NCBI RefSeq assembly: GCF_009720255.1
Contig: NZ_WJSP02000004.1
Coordinates: 1 to 45,416 of the forward strand
Reading direction: 5' to 3'
Length of the DNA stretch: 45,416 nucleotides
Origin: Agromyces humi
Lineage (GTDB): Bacteria > Actinomycetota > Actinomycetes > Actinomycetales > Microbacteriaceae
The number at the start of each line of letters is the position of its first letter. The first letter of the stretch is position 1. Position numbers and translations under genes: made by a program. The notes below the pieces were generated by a model. It was not told where the DNA came from, ran no database searches, and was given only the letters and a program-made list of their open reading frames with translations. Shown here one piece after another: positions 30,466 through 38,054 of the stretch.

Positions 30466-32313
30466 ATGCGCACATCGATCGCCACGGTCTGCCTGAGCGG
30501 CACACTCGACCAGAAACTCGTTGCCGCGCACGAGGCGGGATTCGATGGCGTCGAGATCTTCGAGCCGGATCTGGTCGCCTCGCCCGAGTCGCCTGAGGCG
30601 ATCCGCGCGAGAGCCGAGCAGCTCGGCCTGTCGCTCGACCTCTACCAGCCCTTCCGCGACTTCGAGGGAGTCGGTCCCGAGCTCCTCGCACAGAACCTTC
30701 GCCGGGCCGCGGCCAAGTTCGCCCTGATGAATCGCCTCGGCATCGAGACCCTGCTGTTGTGCAGCAACGTCGCGACGGCGCGGAGCGGGGATGAGCAGCT
30801 CGCCGCTGCCCAACTGCGGCAACTCGGGGACGTCGCCGAGCGCTTCGGTGTTCGCGTCGCCTATGAGGCGCTCGCCTGGGGCCGATTCGTCGACAGCTTC
30901 GAAGCAGCGGCTCGCATCGTGCGCCTCGCCGACCACCCGCGCATCGGCCTCTGTCTCGACAGCTTCCACATCCTCTCGAAGGGCCACAATCCTGAGGCGA
31001 TCGAGACCATCTCCGCTGACAAGATCTTCTTCGTGCAGATGGCTGACGCCCCGCTCCTCTCCATGGACGTGCTCTCGTGGAGCCGGCACCACCGCCTCTT
31101 CCCGGGGGAGGGCGGTTTCGACCTCGGCACCTTCATGGGACACCTGGTCCGAACGGGCTACGACGGCCCGATCTCACTCGAGATCTTCAACGACACCTTC
31201 CGCCAGGCCGATCCGCTCGCGACGGCGGTCGACGCGCGACGCTCGTTGCGCTGGCTCGAGCATGAGACCGCCGCCTCCTTGGGCGCAGCGGCGGGCGGAG
31301 GTGCGGCTCGGATGTGCACGGCCGGGCTTCCCGCCGTCGAGCCCCCTGCCGACATCAACTACGTCGAGCTGCGAACCGGCGAGTTGCACGAGCTCAGGCG
31401 CCTGCTCGGGCAACTGGGCTTCCGCTCCCACGGAGGGCACCGGACGAAGCCGGTCGAGCTGTGGTCGCAGGGCGGCGTTCGGATCGTGCTCGGCGCGCCG
31501 GATTCGGAGCAGATGCGGCCGACGGTCGCGGGCATCGGCCTTTCCGTGAGTGATCCTGCCACTGCGCTGCGGCGGGCGCGGGACCTGTTCGCTCCCGACG
31601 TTCCTCGGGAGGAGGGAACAGGCGAGGAACCCCTCGTCGGTGTTCGAGCGCCTGACGGGTCGGAGGTGTTCTTCGGTGCCGCGGGAGCATCGACGCCCGC
31701 ATGGGTGAGTGAGTTCGGCGCCCCCGAGCACGGCGACCCGCAGATGGTCGAACGTATCGATCACGTCAACCTCGCCCAGCCCTGGCAGCACTTCGATGCA
31801 GCGGTGCTCTTCTTCCGTTCGGTGCTCGACCTGCGCACGGAGGCGTCGATCGAGGTGGCCGCACCGGTGGGCCTGGTGCGCAGCCAGGTCCTCCACAGCG
31901 ACAACGGGATCCTGCGAATCGCGCTCAACCTGGTGCCCTCGGGTGCGAGCGCGGATGCGATCCTTCCGCAGCACCTCGCCTTCGCGACATCCGATGCCCT
32001 CGCGCTCGCTCGTGCGGCTCGTGACCGCGGTTTCAGGCCCCTCGACATCCCGGCGAACTACTACGACGACATCGAGGCACGCTACCAGCTCGAGCCTGCG
32101 CTCCTCGATGAGCTCAGGGAGCTGAACGTCATGTACGACCGGGACGAGACCGGGGAATTCCTGCACTTCTACACCCATCCCATCGGGACCGTGTTCCTCG
32201 AGGTCGTCGAGCGTCGTGGCGGATACGCGGGGTACGGTGCGCTCAACGCGCCCGTCCGGCTCGCTGCCCAATACCAGCATCGCCACGCCGTACGTCGGGG
32301 GGCCCTCACGTGA
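30466..32313 (+). CDS. quiC: 3-dehydroshikimate dehydratase, QuiC1 type (TIM barrel + HPPD-like domain)
   Basis: 615 aa, ATG at 30466 with AAGGG upstream. Residues 1-270: xylose-isomerase-like barrel with E134, D165, Q191 and E239, the same numbers as the metal ligands of Pseudomonas putida QuiC1. Residues about 290-610: HPPD-like VOC region with an intact 2-His-1-carboxylate set, H433 (IDHVNLA), H503 (PQHLAFAT) and E579 (VFLEVVERRGGYAGYG). QuiC converts 3-dehydroshikimate to protocatechuate in quinate/shikimate catabolism in the cytoplasm; the HPPD-like half is not required for that reaction in other QuiC proteins as far as is known. It is first in an operon with dabb, a shikimate dehydrogenase homologue and tetR, each overlapping by 4 bp. 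Confidence 0.9.
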   Translation: MRTSIATVCLSGTLDQKLVAAHEAGFDGVEIFEPDLVASPESPEAIRARAEQLGLSLDLYQPFRDFEGVGPELLAQNLRRAAAKFALMNRLGIETLLLCSNVATARSGDEQLAAAQLRQLGDVAERFGVRVAYEALAWGRFVDSFEAAARIVRLADHPRIGLCLDSFHILSKGHNPEAIETISADKIFFVQMADAPLLSMDVLSWSRHHRLFPGEGGFDLGTFMGHLVRTGYDGPISLEIFNDTFRQADPLATAVDARRSLRWLEHETAASLGAAAGGGAARMCTAGLPAVEPPADINYVELRTGELHELRRLLGQLGFRSHGGHRTKPVELWSQGGVRIVLGAPDSEQMRPTVAGIGLSVSDPATALRRARDLFAPDVPREEGTGEEPLVGVRAPDGSEVFFGAAGASTPAWVSEFGAPEHGDPQMVERIDHVNLAQPWQHFDAAVLFFRSVLDLRTEASIEVAAPVGLVRSQVLHSDNGILRIALNLVPSGASADAILPQHLAFATSDALALARAARDRGFRPLDIPANYYDDIEARYQLEPALLDELRELNVMYDRDETGEFLHFYTHPIGTVFLEVVERRGGYAGYGALNAPVRLAAQYQHRHAVRRGALT

Positions 32314-32612
32314 TCCGGCACGTCGCCGTCTTTCGATTCGCCCCGGAATTCACGATGGAACAGCGAGAGCATTGGATGTCGTTGCTGCGGGCGCTGCCGA
32401 GGCACATCCCCGAACTGCGCAGCATGACCGTCGGTCCGGATGTGCTGGGAGCCCCGACGTCGCATGAGCTCGCCATCGTCGCCGACTTCGACGACCTCGA
32501 CGGATTGGCCGCCTACACGCGGCATCCGGCCCACGCCGAGGTGCTGAAGCTCTCCGCACCGGTGAAGGTGTCGCTTGCGACGGTCGACTTCGAGATTCCG
32601 GATGCCTCGTGA
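32310..32612 (+). CDS. Dabb-domain (stress-responsive alpha/beta barrel) protein
   Basis: 100 aa, GTG start at 32310 overlapping the quiC stop (GTGA). Typical Dabb start MIRHVAVFRFAPEFT, helix with 'LRALPRHIPELRSMTVGPDV', and 'YTRHPAHAEVLK' (the conserved Y-x-x-H-P-x-H). Dabb proteins are dimeric ferredoxin-like barrels; some act as cyclases or lyases on small polyketide-like or ring substrates, many are uncharacterised. Its position between quiC and the dehydrogenase suggests an accessory step on the same intermediate. Confidence 0.85.
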   Translation: MIRHVAVFRFAPEFTMEQREHWMSLLRALPRHIPELRSMTVGPDVLGAPTSHELAIVADFDDLDGLAAYTRHPAHAEVLKLSAPVKVSLATVDFEIPDAS

Positions 32613-33520
32613 CCGGTCGTGCGCGTGACCTCGGAGGACGCTACCTCGTCGGCCTGATCGGCGAGGGCATCACCGCATCCCTGACCCCGGCGATGCACGA
32701 AGCGGAAGCCCGGGAGATGGGACTGGACTACGAGTACCGCATCTTCGACCTGATCGAGCTGGGCCGCCCGGCAACGGACGTCGGCGCGATCCTCGCCGAA
32801 GCCGAGTCCGCGGGCTTCGCGGCGATGAACATCACCCACCCATGCAAGCAGCTCGTCGTCGACCTCGTCGATGAGCTGGATTCGGATGCCGCGCACCTGG
32901 GAGCAGTGAACCTCGTGGTCTTCGACGATGGCCGTCTCATCGGGTTCAACACGGACTGGATGGGGTACCGCGACGGTCTCGTGGCAGGCCTGCCGGGCGC
33001 ATCGTTCGAGCGCGTGGTGCAGATCGGCTGCGGGGGCGCGGGGGCCGCGACCGCGTACGCGCTCCTCTCGGAGGGCACCGAGCGGCTCGACCTGGTGGAC
33101 GTCGACCCCGCCCGCGCGGAAGACCTCGCCGCTCGGATGCGCACGCACTTCCCTGGGCTGCGCATCGGGACGCTCGCACCGGACGACGTCCCCCGAGCGA
33201 TCGCGCGCGCGAGCGGCGTCGTCCACGCCACGCCCATGGGGATGCTCCACCACCCCGGGATCCCCTTCGACCCCGACCTGCTGCGGCAGGGAGCCTGGGT
33301 GTCGGATGTCGTCTACCGACCCCTCGAGACGGAACTCGTCCGGCGGGCTGCGGAGCGCGGGCATCCGGTGCTCGACGGCGGGCGGATGGCCGTGGGCCAG
33401 GCATGCGCTAGTCTCCGAATCATCTCGGGCCTGCTGCCCGATCGTGAGCGGATGGAGCGGCATTTCCGTGCGCTCGTCCGCGCTGAGGGGCAGTCCCGCG
33501 CCGGAGGGAGTTCGCAATGA
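32609..33520 (+). CDS. Quinate/shikimate dehydrogenase (AroE/QsuD family, probably NAD-dependent)
   Basis: 303 aa, GTG start at 32609 overlapping the dabb stop. Substrate-binding motif ITASLTPAMHEAEA (S24, T26), catalytic K80 in NITHPCKQLV and D116 in FNTDWMGY, nucleotide-binding GCGGAG (140-145), and 'ATPMGM'. After strand beta2 the sequence is LVDVDPARA; acidic residues there and no NRT/R motif favour NAD+ over NADP+, as in catabolic quinate/shikimate dehydrogenases such as C. glutamicum QsuD. It interconverts quinate and 3-dehydroquinate or shikimate and 3-dehydroshikimate. Linked to quiC and tetR, it is catabolic rather than the biosynthetic AroE. Confidence 0.88.
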   Translation: MTGRARDLGGRYLVGLIGEGITASLTPAMHEAEAREMGLDYEYRIFDLIELGRPATDVGAILAEAESAGFAAMNITHPCKQLVVDLVDELDSDAAHLGAVNLVVFDDGRLIGFNTDWMGYRDGLVAGLPGASFERVVQIGCGGAGAATAYALLSEGTERLDLVDVDPARAEDLAARMRTHFPGLRIGTLAPDDVPRAIARASGVVHATPMGMLHHPGIPFDPDLLRQGAWVSDVVYRPLETELVRRAAERGHPVLDGGRMAVGQACASLRIISGLLPDRERMERHFRALVRAEGQSRAGGSSQ

Positions 33521-34191
33521 CCGATCGCCTGAGCGATGTGCGCGACAACGGGATGACCGAGCGTGCGATCCGGACCCAGGGGGACATCCTCGAGGTCGCC
33601 ACCGCCGAGTTCGCGGCGAACGGCTACGCGGGCGCCCGAGTCGACGAGATCGCCGCGCGCACTCGCACGACGAAGCGCATGATCTACTACTACTTCGGTT
33701 CGAAGGAGGGGCTGTACCTCGCAGTTCTGGAACGCGTCTACGCGCAGATCCGCCGGGTCGAGCGCGGCATCCAGATCGACGAGCTGTCACCGGATGACGC
33801 GCTGCGAACCCTCGCGGAGGCGACGTACGATCACCACACGACGCACGAGGCGTTCATCCAGCTCGTCAGTATCGAGAACATCCATCGTGCCGAGCATCTG
33901 CGCCAGTCCGAGACGATTCTGCGCGAGAACGTCACCGCTATCACGCTGCTCGAGGAGGTCATCGATCGGGGGGTGCGCGACGGCATCTTCCGCGACGACG
34001 TCGATGCCGTCGACGTGCACATGATGATCAGCGCCTACGCGTGCTTCCACGTCGCCAACCGGCACACCTTCGCCGCCATCTTCGATCGGGACATGCTCGA
34101 CCCCGCACTCCAGGAGTCGCACCGACGGCTCATCGGCGACATGGTCGTTGCGACCATGACGGATCGTCGCAACGATCGACGCGTGCCCTGA
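33517..34191 (+). CDS. TetR-family transcriptional regulator
   Basis: 224 aa, ATG at 33517 overlapping the dehydrogenase stop (ATGA). TetR helix-turn-helix region 'GARVDEIAARTRTTKRMIYY' then YFGSKEGLYLAVLERVY (about residues 42-80) and a C-terminal ligand/dimer domain with His/Met-rich helices (VDAVDVHMMISAYACFHVAN). It is the last gene of the quiC operon and probably represses it through the palindrome at 30385-30398. It is convergent with the iclR at 34198, with 6 bp between the stop codons and no obvious terminator. Confidence 0.9.
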   Translation: MTDRLSDVRDNGMTERAIRTQGDILEVATAEFAANGYAGARVDEIAARTRTTKRMIYYYFGSKEGLYLAVLERVYAQIRRVERGIQIDELSPDDALRTLAEATYDHHTTHEAFIQLVSIENIHRAEHLRQSETILRENVTAITLLEEVIDRGVRDGIFRDDVDAVDVHMMISAYACFHVANRHTFAAIFDRDMLDPALQESHRRLIGDMVVATMTDRRNDRRVP

Positions 34192-34197
34192 CCGGCG

Positions 34198-34968
34198 TCA
34201 GACCGCCGGCGGCCTGCCCGGGGCGAGGCGACGCGTGAGCGCCTGCGCAGCAGCGCGGATCGCCGGCGCGAACCGGTCGGCGTCGAATCGATCCGTGCAT
34301 CCCGAGACCGAGACCGCCCCCACGAGCCCGCCCGAGGGCGCGAACACGGCGCTCGCCGCGCACGACAGCCCGGCGGCGAACTCCCCGACCTCCTCGGCGA
34401 GTGCGCCCCGTCGGATGCCGACGAGCTGACGCCGCAGCACCGCCGGATCCCTGATCGTCCGGGACGTCCAGGCTTCGAGCCCCGAGGCGAGGACCTCCTC
34501 GACGTCGGAAAGGGGTGAGTGCGCGAGCACGGCCTTTCCCAGCGCGGTGGCATGAATCGGCAGCCGTCCGCCGGTGCGGACGGTCGGCGGTGCCGCCGAG
34601 CGACCGCGCATCACGCCGATGCAGACCATCTCGCCGCGGTCGGGGATGGCCAGGTGCACGTTCTCACCGGTCGCGTTGCGAAGGTCGGCCAACACCGGCA
34701 GAGCAGCGACCCTGAGCTCTCGCGGCTGCTGGGCGAGCTGCCCGAGCTCGAACAACCGGAGGCCGAGATGGATCCGCTTCCCTTCGCGCTCCAGATACCT
34801 CTGGCGCACCAGCGTCGCGACCAGTCGGGAGACGGTGGACTTCGGAAGGCCCGCACGCAGCGCGAGTTCGGAGATGCCCAATCCCCGGTCGTCCTGGTCG
34901 AACGCCTCGAGGATGGAGGTCATGCGGTCGAGGACGCCCAGCGCGTCGTTCGCGGCAGCCTCGGGCAT
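34198..34968 (-). CDS. IclR-family transcriptional regulator 3
   Basis: 256 aa, ATG at 34968, 3 bp after the stop of the upstream iclR at 34972, so the two are one operon. Winged helix 'ISELALRAGLPKSTVSRLVA'; effector domain 'GGRLPIHATALGKAVLAHSP' and 'GLSCAASAVFAPSGGLVGAV'. It is the counterpart of regulator 1 at 28806 by sequence and by second position in its pair. Effector probably a pathway intermediate. Confidence 0.92.
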   Translation of the reverse strand: MPEAAANDALGVLDRMTSILEAFDQDDRGLGISELALRAGLPKSTVSRLVATLVRQRYLEREGKRIHLGLRLFELGQLAQQPRELRVAALPVLADLRNATGENVHLAIPDRGEMVCIGVMRGRSAAPPTVRTGGRLPIHATALGKAVLAHSPLSDVEEVLASGLEAWTSRTIRDPAVLRRQLVGIRRGALAEEVGEFAAGLSCAASAVFAPSGGLVGAVSVSGCTDRFDADRFAPAIRAAAQALTRRLAPGRPPAV

Positions 34969-34971
34969 CGG

Positions 34972-35712
34972 TCAGGCCACCTGCAGTGCCAGCCGATGGG
35001 TGAGCGCGAGCGCCGCGTGTCGCACGAGCGGCATCATCCGGTTCGCATCCATGTCCGTCACCGGCCCCGCGACGGAGATCGCCGCCACCGGCAACCGTTC
35101 CGGTGAGAGGACCGGGCTCGCCACCCCCACGACTCCGGCGAAGGTCTCGCAGCGGTCGATGGCGACCGATTCCGCCCGAACCATGGCGAGCTCCCGCTCG
35201 AGCACGCGACGCTGGTGAGGATCGAGGCCGGTCATCACGCTGCAGAGGACCGACTCGTCATCCGTGAATGCCAGGACGGCCTTGCCGAGTGCGGTGGTCA
35301 CCGACGGCACCCGCACTCCCGCCCGCGACGGTACCGGCCGCAACCGGCCCCGCACCGAGATCACCGAGAGCATGTCGCGCCCTTCCTGAACCGCGACGTT
35401 CAGGTGCTCACCGGTCGCGTTGAACAGCTCGACGAGCACCGGCAGAGCGGCAACGCTGAGGCGTCGGGGAGTGCTGGCGCGCGCCCCGAGCTCGAAGAGC
35501 CTCAGGCCGATCACGACTCCATCCTCGGTCCGCATCAGGTAGTGCTGCCGCACGAGATCGCCGACCAGACGCGAGACGGTGGACTTCGGGATGCCGGTGC
35601 TGAGCGCGAGCCCGGTGATCGTGGTCGAGCCGTGGGACTCCCGGACGGTCTCGAGGATGGCGAGAATCCGGTCGAGCACGGAGACGGGCTCGTCTCTGAG
35701 AGCGGATCGCAT
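34972..35712 (-). CDS. IclR-family transcriptional regulator 4
   Basis: 246 aa from ATG 35712; the frame stays open upstream to 35808, but those codons would span the operator at 35775-35791 and give a Pro/Arg-rich tail absent from the other three IclR proteins. N-terminal winged helix 'GLALSTGIPKSTVSRLVGDL'; effector domain 'PSRAGVRVPSVTTALGKAVL' and 'FAGVVGVASPVLSPERLPVA'. It is the counterpart of regulator 2 (29574). It leads the operon with regulator 3 and probably represses itself through the perfect palindrome 63 bp upstream. Confidence 0.9.
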   Translation of the reverse strand: MRSALRDEPVSVLDRILAILETVRESHGSTTITGLALSTGIPKSTVSRLVGDLVRQHYLMRTEDGVVIGLRLFELGARASTPRRLSVAALPVLVELFNATGEHLNVAVQEGRDMLSVISVRGRLRPVPSRAGVRVPSVTTALGKAVLAFTDDESVLCSVMTGLDPHQRRVLERELAMVRAESVAIDRCETFAGVVGVASPVLSPERLPVAAISVAGPVTDMDANRMMPLVRHAALALTHRLALQVA

Positions 35713-35774
35713 GTCGGCAGTATCCGCCGACTTCGGCAGGGGCGGCAAGCGCGGTCTGCAATGCCGACGGGGCG

Positions 35775-35791
35775 GTCCCACTGAGTGGGAC
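35775..35791 (-). promoter_or_regulatory. IclR-type operator, perfect palindrome, site 7
   Basis: GTCCCACT-G-AGTGGGAC, a perfect 17-bp palindrome 63 bp upstream of iclR 4. Read on the minus strand and extended by two bases it is GTGTCCCACTCAGTGGGAC, aligning with the TRAP-promoter site at 14 of 19 positions. It shows the symmetric form of the regional motif. Confidence 0.7.
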
Positions 35792-35827
35792 ACACCCTGC
35801 TCGACCACGTCGTCTCGCCGGCGTGGA

Positions 35828-35866
35828 GAGGGCCCGAACCCGCCGCTTCGGCGTGTTCGGGCCCTC
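35828..35866 (-). terminator. Terminator after the ThuA-domain gene
   Basis: An 18-position stem (35828-35845 with 35849-35866), one mismatch, loop CTT, 34 bp past the stop of the minus-strand ThuA gene. It isolates that gene from the iclR 4 promoter. Confidence 0.8.
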
Positions 35867-35899
35867 CGGCTCAGGACTCGCGGAGTCCGTGGACGTGTG

Positions 35900-36877
35900 T
35901 CAGACCGTGCAGAACGGCTTGATGCCCATGGCGCTCTCGAGGCCCTCCATCACGTGCTGCTTGAAGAACTCGTCACCCGCCAGCGGGACATCGGTCCAAG
36001 CCGCGGCGTCGTGACCGAGAGTCGTCAGCCACGCCCGGCCGCCGTCGTAGTACTGGCACCAGCTCACCGGGTGCGACTCGCCATGGCCGGCAGGGGTCGC
36101 CTCGCTCGTGGCCTTGTCGACCTCGAGCAGCACGTTGACGAAGCTGGGATAGGGCACCAGGTTGTACCACTCGTCCTTGAAGGCCCAGGTCTCCGGCATG
36201 AACGACGTCGAGACGTCGTTGCCGTTGATCGTCTCGACCGTGCCGTCCCGGTTCGGTCCGTGGTTGTAGAAGTTCGCTCCACCCAGCAGGCCTTCGTAGT
36301 ACGGCCAGTGGTACTCGGCTCCGAACGCGTTGTGGATGCCGACGAAGCCGCCGCCGCCCCGGATGTACTGCATCAGCGTCGTCTGCGCCGCGTCGTCGAG
36401 GGTGTCTCGGTTGGAGCTCAGGAAGACGACCGCCTGGTAGTTGTTGAGGCGGAACTGCGAGAGGTCCTCGGTGTAGTCGGCCGCGATCCCGCGCTCCGCC
36501 GCCCAGGCGATGAGCGCGGCCTGGGCGATGTTGTCGGCCTTCAGCGGGGGGTTGAGCCCTGCCGCCAGCGGCGAGCCGAGGTGGGCGTGGCGCGGACCCG
36601 CGGTGCGGCTCCAGATGAGGATCCGCTTCGGCTCACCCTCGGTCCAGCCGTTGCCCCATTCGTTGTAGCAGGTCGGGTCGGCACCGCGGCAGACGCCGTA
36701 GTCCTTGATCTCATCGAGGTAGATCTCGCTTGCCGTCGTCGGCTGTCCACCGAGTCCGTTGCCGTTGCCGTTGCCGTTCCCGTTGCCAGCGCTCAGGGCT
36801 GTTCCTCCGACGGCCATGCTCGCGCCGAGCGCTGCCGCGGCGACGAGGGCGACTCCGGAGCGTATGAGGGATTTCAT
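35900..36877 (-). CDS. Secreted ThuA-domain protein
   Basis: 325 aa, ATG at 36877 with AAAGGAG upstream. Sec signal peptide (KSLIRSGVALVAAAALGASM, then AVGGTALSAG), then a (GN)5 low-complexity linker encoded by hexamer repeats (36758-36787). The rest is a ThuA-like class-I-glutamine-amidotransferase fold ('GIHNAFGAEYHWPYYEGLLG', 'HPVSWCQYYDGGRAWLTTLG'). ThuA proteins are linked to trehalose/sugar oxidation in rhizobia, with unclear chemistry. The conserved 'GHDAAAW' and 'FKQHVMEGLESAMG' near the end are typical. Four Cys in the secreted part could form disulfides. Its link to the ring-acid pathway is by position only. Confidence 0.82.
   Translation of the reverse strand: MKSLIRSGVALVAAAALGASMAVGGTALSAGNGNGNGNGNGLGGQPTTASEIYLDEIKDYGVCRGADPTCYNEWGNGWTEGEPKRILIWSRTAGPRHAHLGSPLAAGLNPPLKADNIAQAALIAWAAERGIAADYTEDLSQFRLNNYQAVVFLSSNRDTLDDAAQTTLMQYIRGGGGFVGIHNAFGAEYHWPYYEGLLGGANFYNHGPNRDGTVETINGNDVSTSFMPETWAFKDEWYNLVPYPSFVNVLLEVDKATSEATPAGHGESHPVSWCQYYDGGRAWLTTLGHDAAAWTDVPLAGDEFFKQHVMEGLESAMGIKPFCTV
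36758..36787 (-). repeat. Hexamer repeat encoding Gly-Asn linker
   Basis: Five 6-bp units (GTTGCC three times, GTTCCC, GTTGCC on the plus strand) encode the (GN)5 linker after the signal peptide of the ThuA protein. Such tracts can change copy number by slippage in 6-bp steps without breaking the frame. Confidence 0.85.
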
Positions 36878-36981
36878 GTGATCTCCTTTGATCGTTCCTG
36901 CTGATTCCTCGAGTGCGCCGAGCGCGACCGGTCCGAGGCTGGTGTGAATCTAGGCGCCGCCCAAGCGGGGAGGCAAAGTCC

Positions 36982-36998
36982 GTTCCACCCAGTAAGCC
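36982..36998 (+). promoter_or_regulatory. Weak operator-like site in the thuA/propeller divergent region
   Basis: GTTCCACCCAGTAAGCC shares GTTCCAC with the regional motif but matches the perfect palindrome at only 11 of 17 positions. It lies between two divergent genes (36877 and 37082), where a site would make sense, but may be chance. Confidence 0.25.
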
Positions 36999-37081
36999 GA
37001 CCGCGACGTCCAACCACCGGAGACCCGCTCGGAGATGGACACGAACGTCGATGATGGCGTTCACTGGAGACCGGAGGCGCC

Positions 37082-38032
37082 ATGGATGACGGTCGATTGC
37101 TCGTCGTGTGCAAGGACGACAGCACGCTCGAGGTCATCGACCTCGAGACGTCCATGCCTGCTGGGGTCGTCACGGCATCGGGCTTCACTCCGCATGAGGT
37201 CGTCGCGACCGACGACGGACGACGTGCCTTCCTGCCCGTGTACAGCGATGCGCCGGTCGGGTCTCCGGGAAGCGACGGTCGGCGGGTCGACGTCGTCGAT
37301 CTCCTGACGTTCGAGCGTGTCGGCGAGATCCGGCTGGGCTTCGCGAGCCGACCGCACCAATCGAGCCTGCTCTCGACGGATCGCGTGGCCGTCTCCACGG
37401 AGCTCGACGAATCGGTCACCGTGATCGACCAGCGAACCCTTCGAGTCGTCGCGCGACTGCCGACCGGTCAGGCGGAGTCGCACACGTTCGCAGTCAGCGC
37501 GGACGGACGTCGCCTCGTGACGGCGAATGTCGGCCCGGGGAGCGTCAGCGTGATCGATGTCCCGTCGCGTGCGCTCCGTGGCGTCGTGGAGGTGGCGGAG
37601 AAGGTCAACCGCATCTGCCTCGAGCCCCGAGGACGGTACGCCTACACAGCCGACCAGGGTTCGCCTCGGATCACCGTCATCGATACGGAGCTCGTCCAGC
37701 GCGTCGGTTGGATCGAGTTGCCGTCGATCGGGTTCGGCACGGCGGTGACGGCCAGCGGTTCGCACCTCGTCGTCGCGCTCAGGGCCGCTTCGGAGATCGC
37801 GGTGGTCGATCCCCGATCCGGCGAGGTCGTGCATCGCATTCCGACCCCGGAGCACCCGCAGGCGATCGTGCTGCACCCCGACGGCGTCCGCGCGTACTCC
37901 GCCTGCGATGCCGACGACTGCGTCGTGGAGGTCGACATCCGTGCAGGACGGCTGCTGCGTCGGATCACGACCGGTCGCAATCCCGATGGGATCGCCTGGA
38001 GCCGGCTTCCCACTCCGGCCGGGATGGGATGA
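37082..38032 (+). CDS. YVTN/lactonase-like beta-propeller protein
   Basis: 316 aa, ATG at 37082 preceded by GGAGG. No signal peptide, so cytoplasmic. About seven blades of the form 'V-x-V-I-D-x-x-T-x-x-x-V' are visible ('STLEVIDLETSMPAGVV', 'ESVTVIDQRTLRVVARLPTG', 'GSVSVIDVPSRALRGVV', 'PRITVIDTELVQRVGWIEL', 'CVVEVDIRAGRLLRRITTG'). Proteins of this type include lactonases (6-phosphogluconolactonase/Pgl-like) and structural propellers. In a pathway with dehydrogenases acting on cyclic hydroxy acids, lactone hydrolysis is possible but no catalytic site can be named. The SDR gene follows after 22 bp. Confidence 0.75.
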   Translation: MDDGRLLVVCKDDSTLEVIDLETSMPAGVVTASGFTPHEVVATDDGRRAFLPVYSDAPVGSPGSDGRRVDVVDLLTFERVGEIRLGFASRPHQSSLLSTDRVAVSTELDESVTVIDQRTLRVVARLPTGQAESHTFAVSADGRRLVTANVGPGSVSVIDVPSRALRGVVEVAEKVNRICLEPRGRYAYTADQGSPRITVIDTELVQRVGWIELPSIGFGTAVTASGSHLVVALRAASEIAVVDPRSGEVVHRIPTPEHPQAIVLHPDGVRAYSACDADDCVVEVDIRAGRLLRRITTGRNPDGIAWSRLPTPAGMG

Positions 38033-38054
38033 GCAGTTCGCGAAAGGTGCACGC

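Noticed and set aside
34192-34197. Terminator between tetR and iclR 3
   Set aside because: Only 6 bp separate the stop codons and no stem-loop was seen there.
36758-36787. CRISPR-like or intergenic repeat
   Set aside because: The repeat is a short in-frame hexamer tract inside a coding sequence, without spacers.
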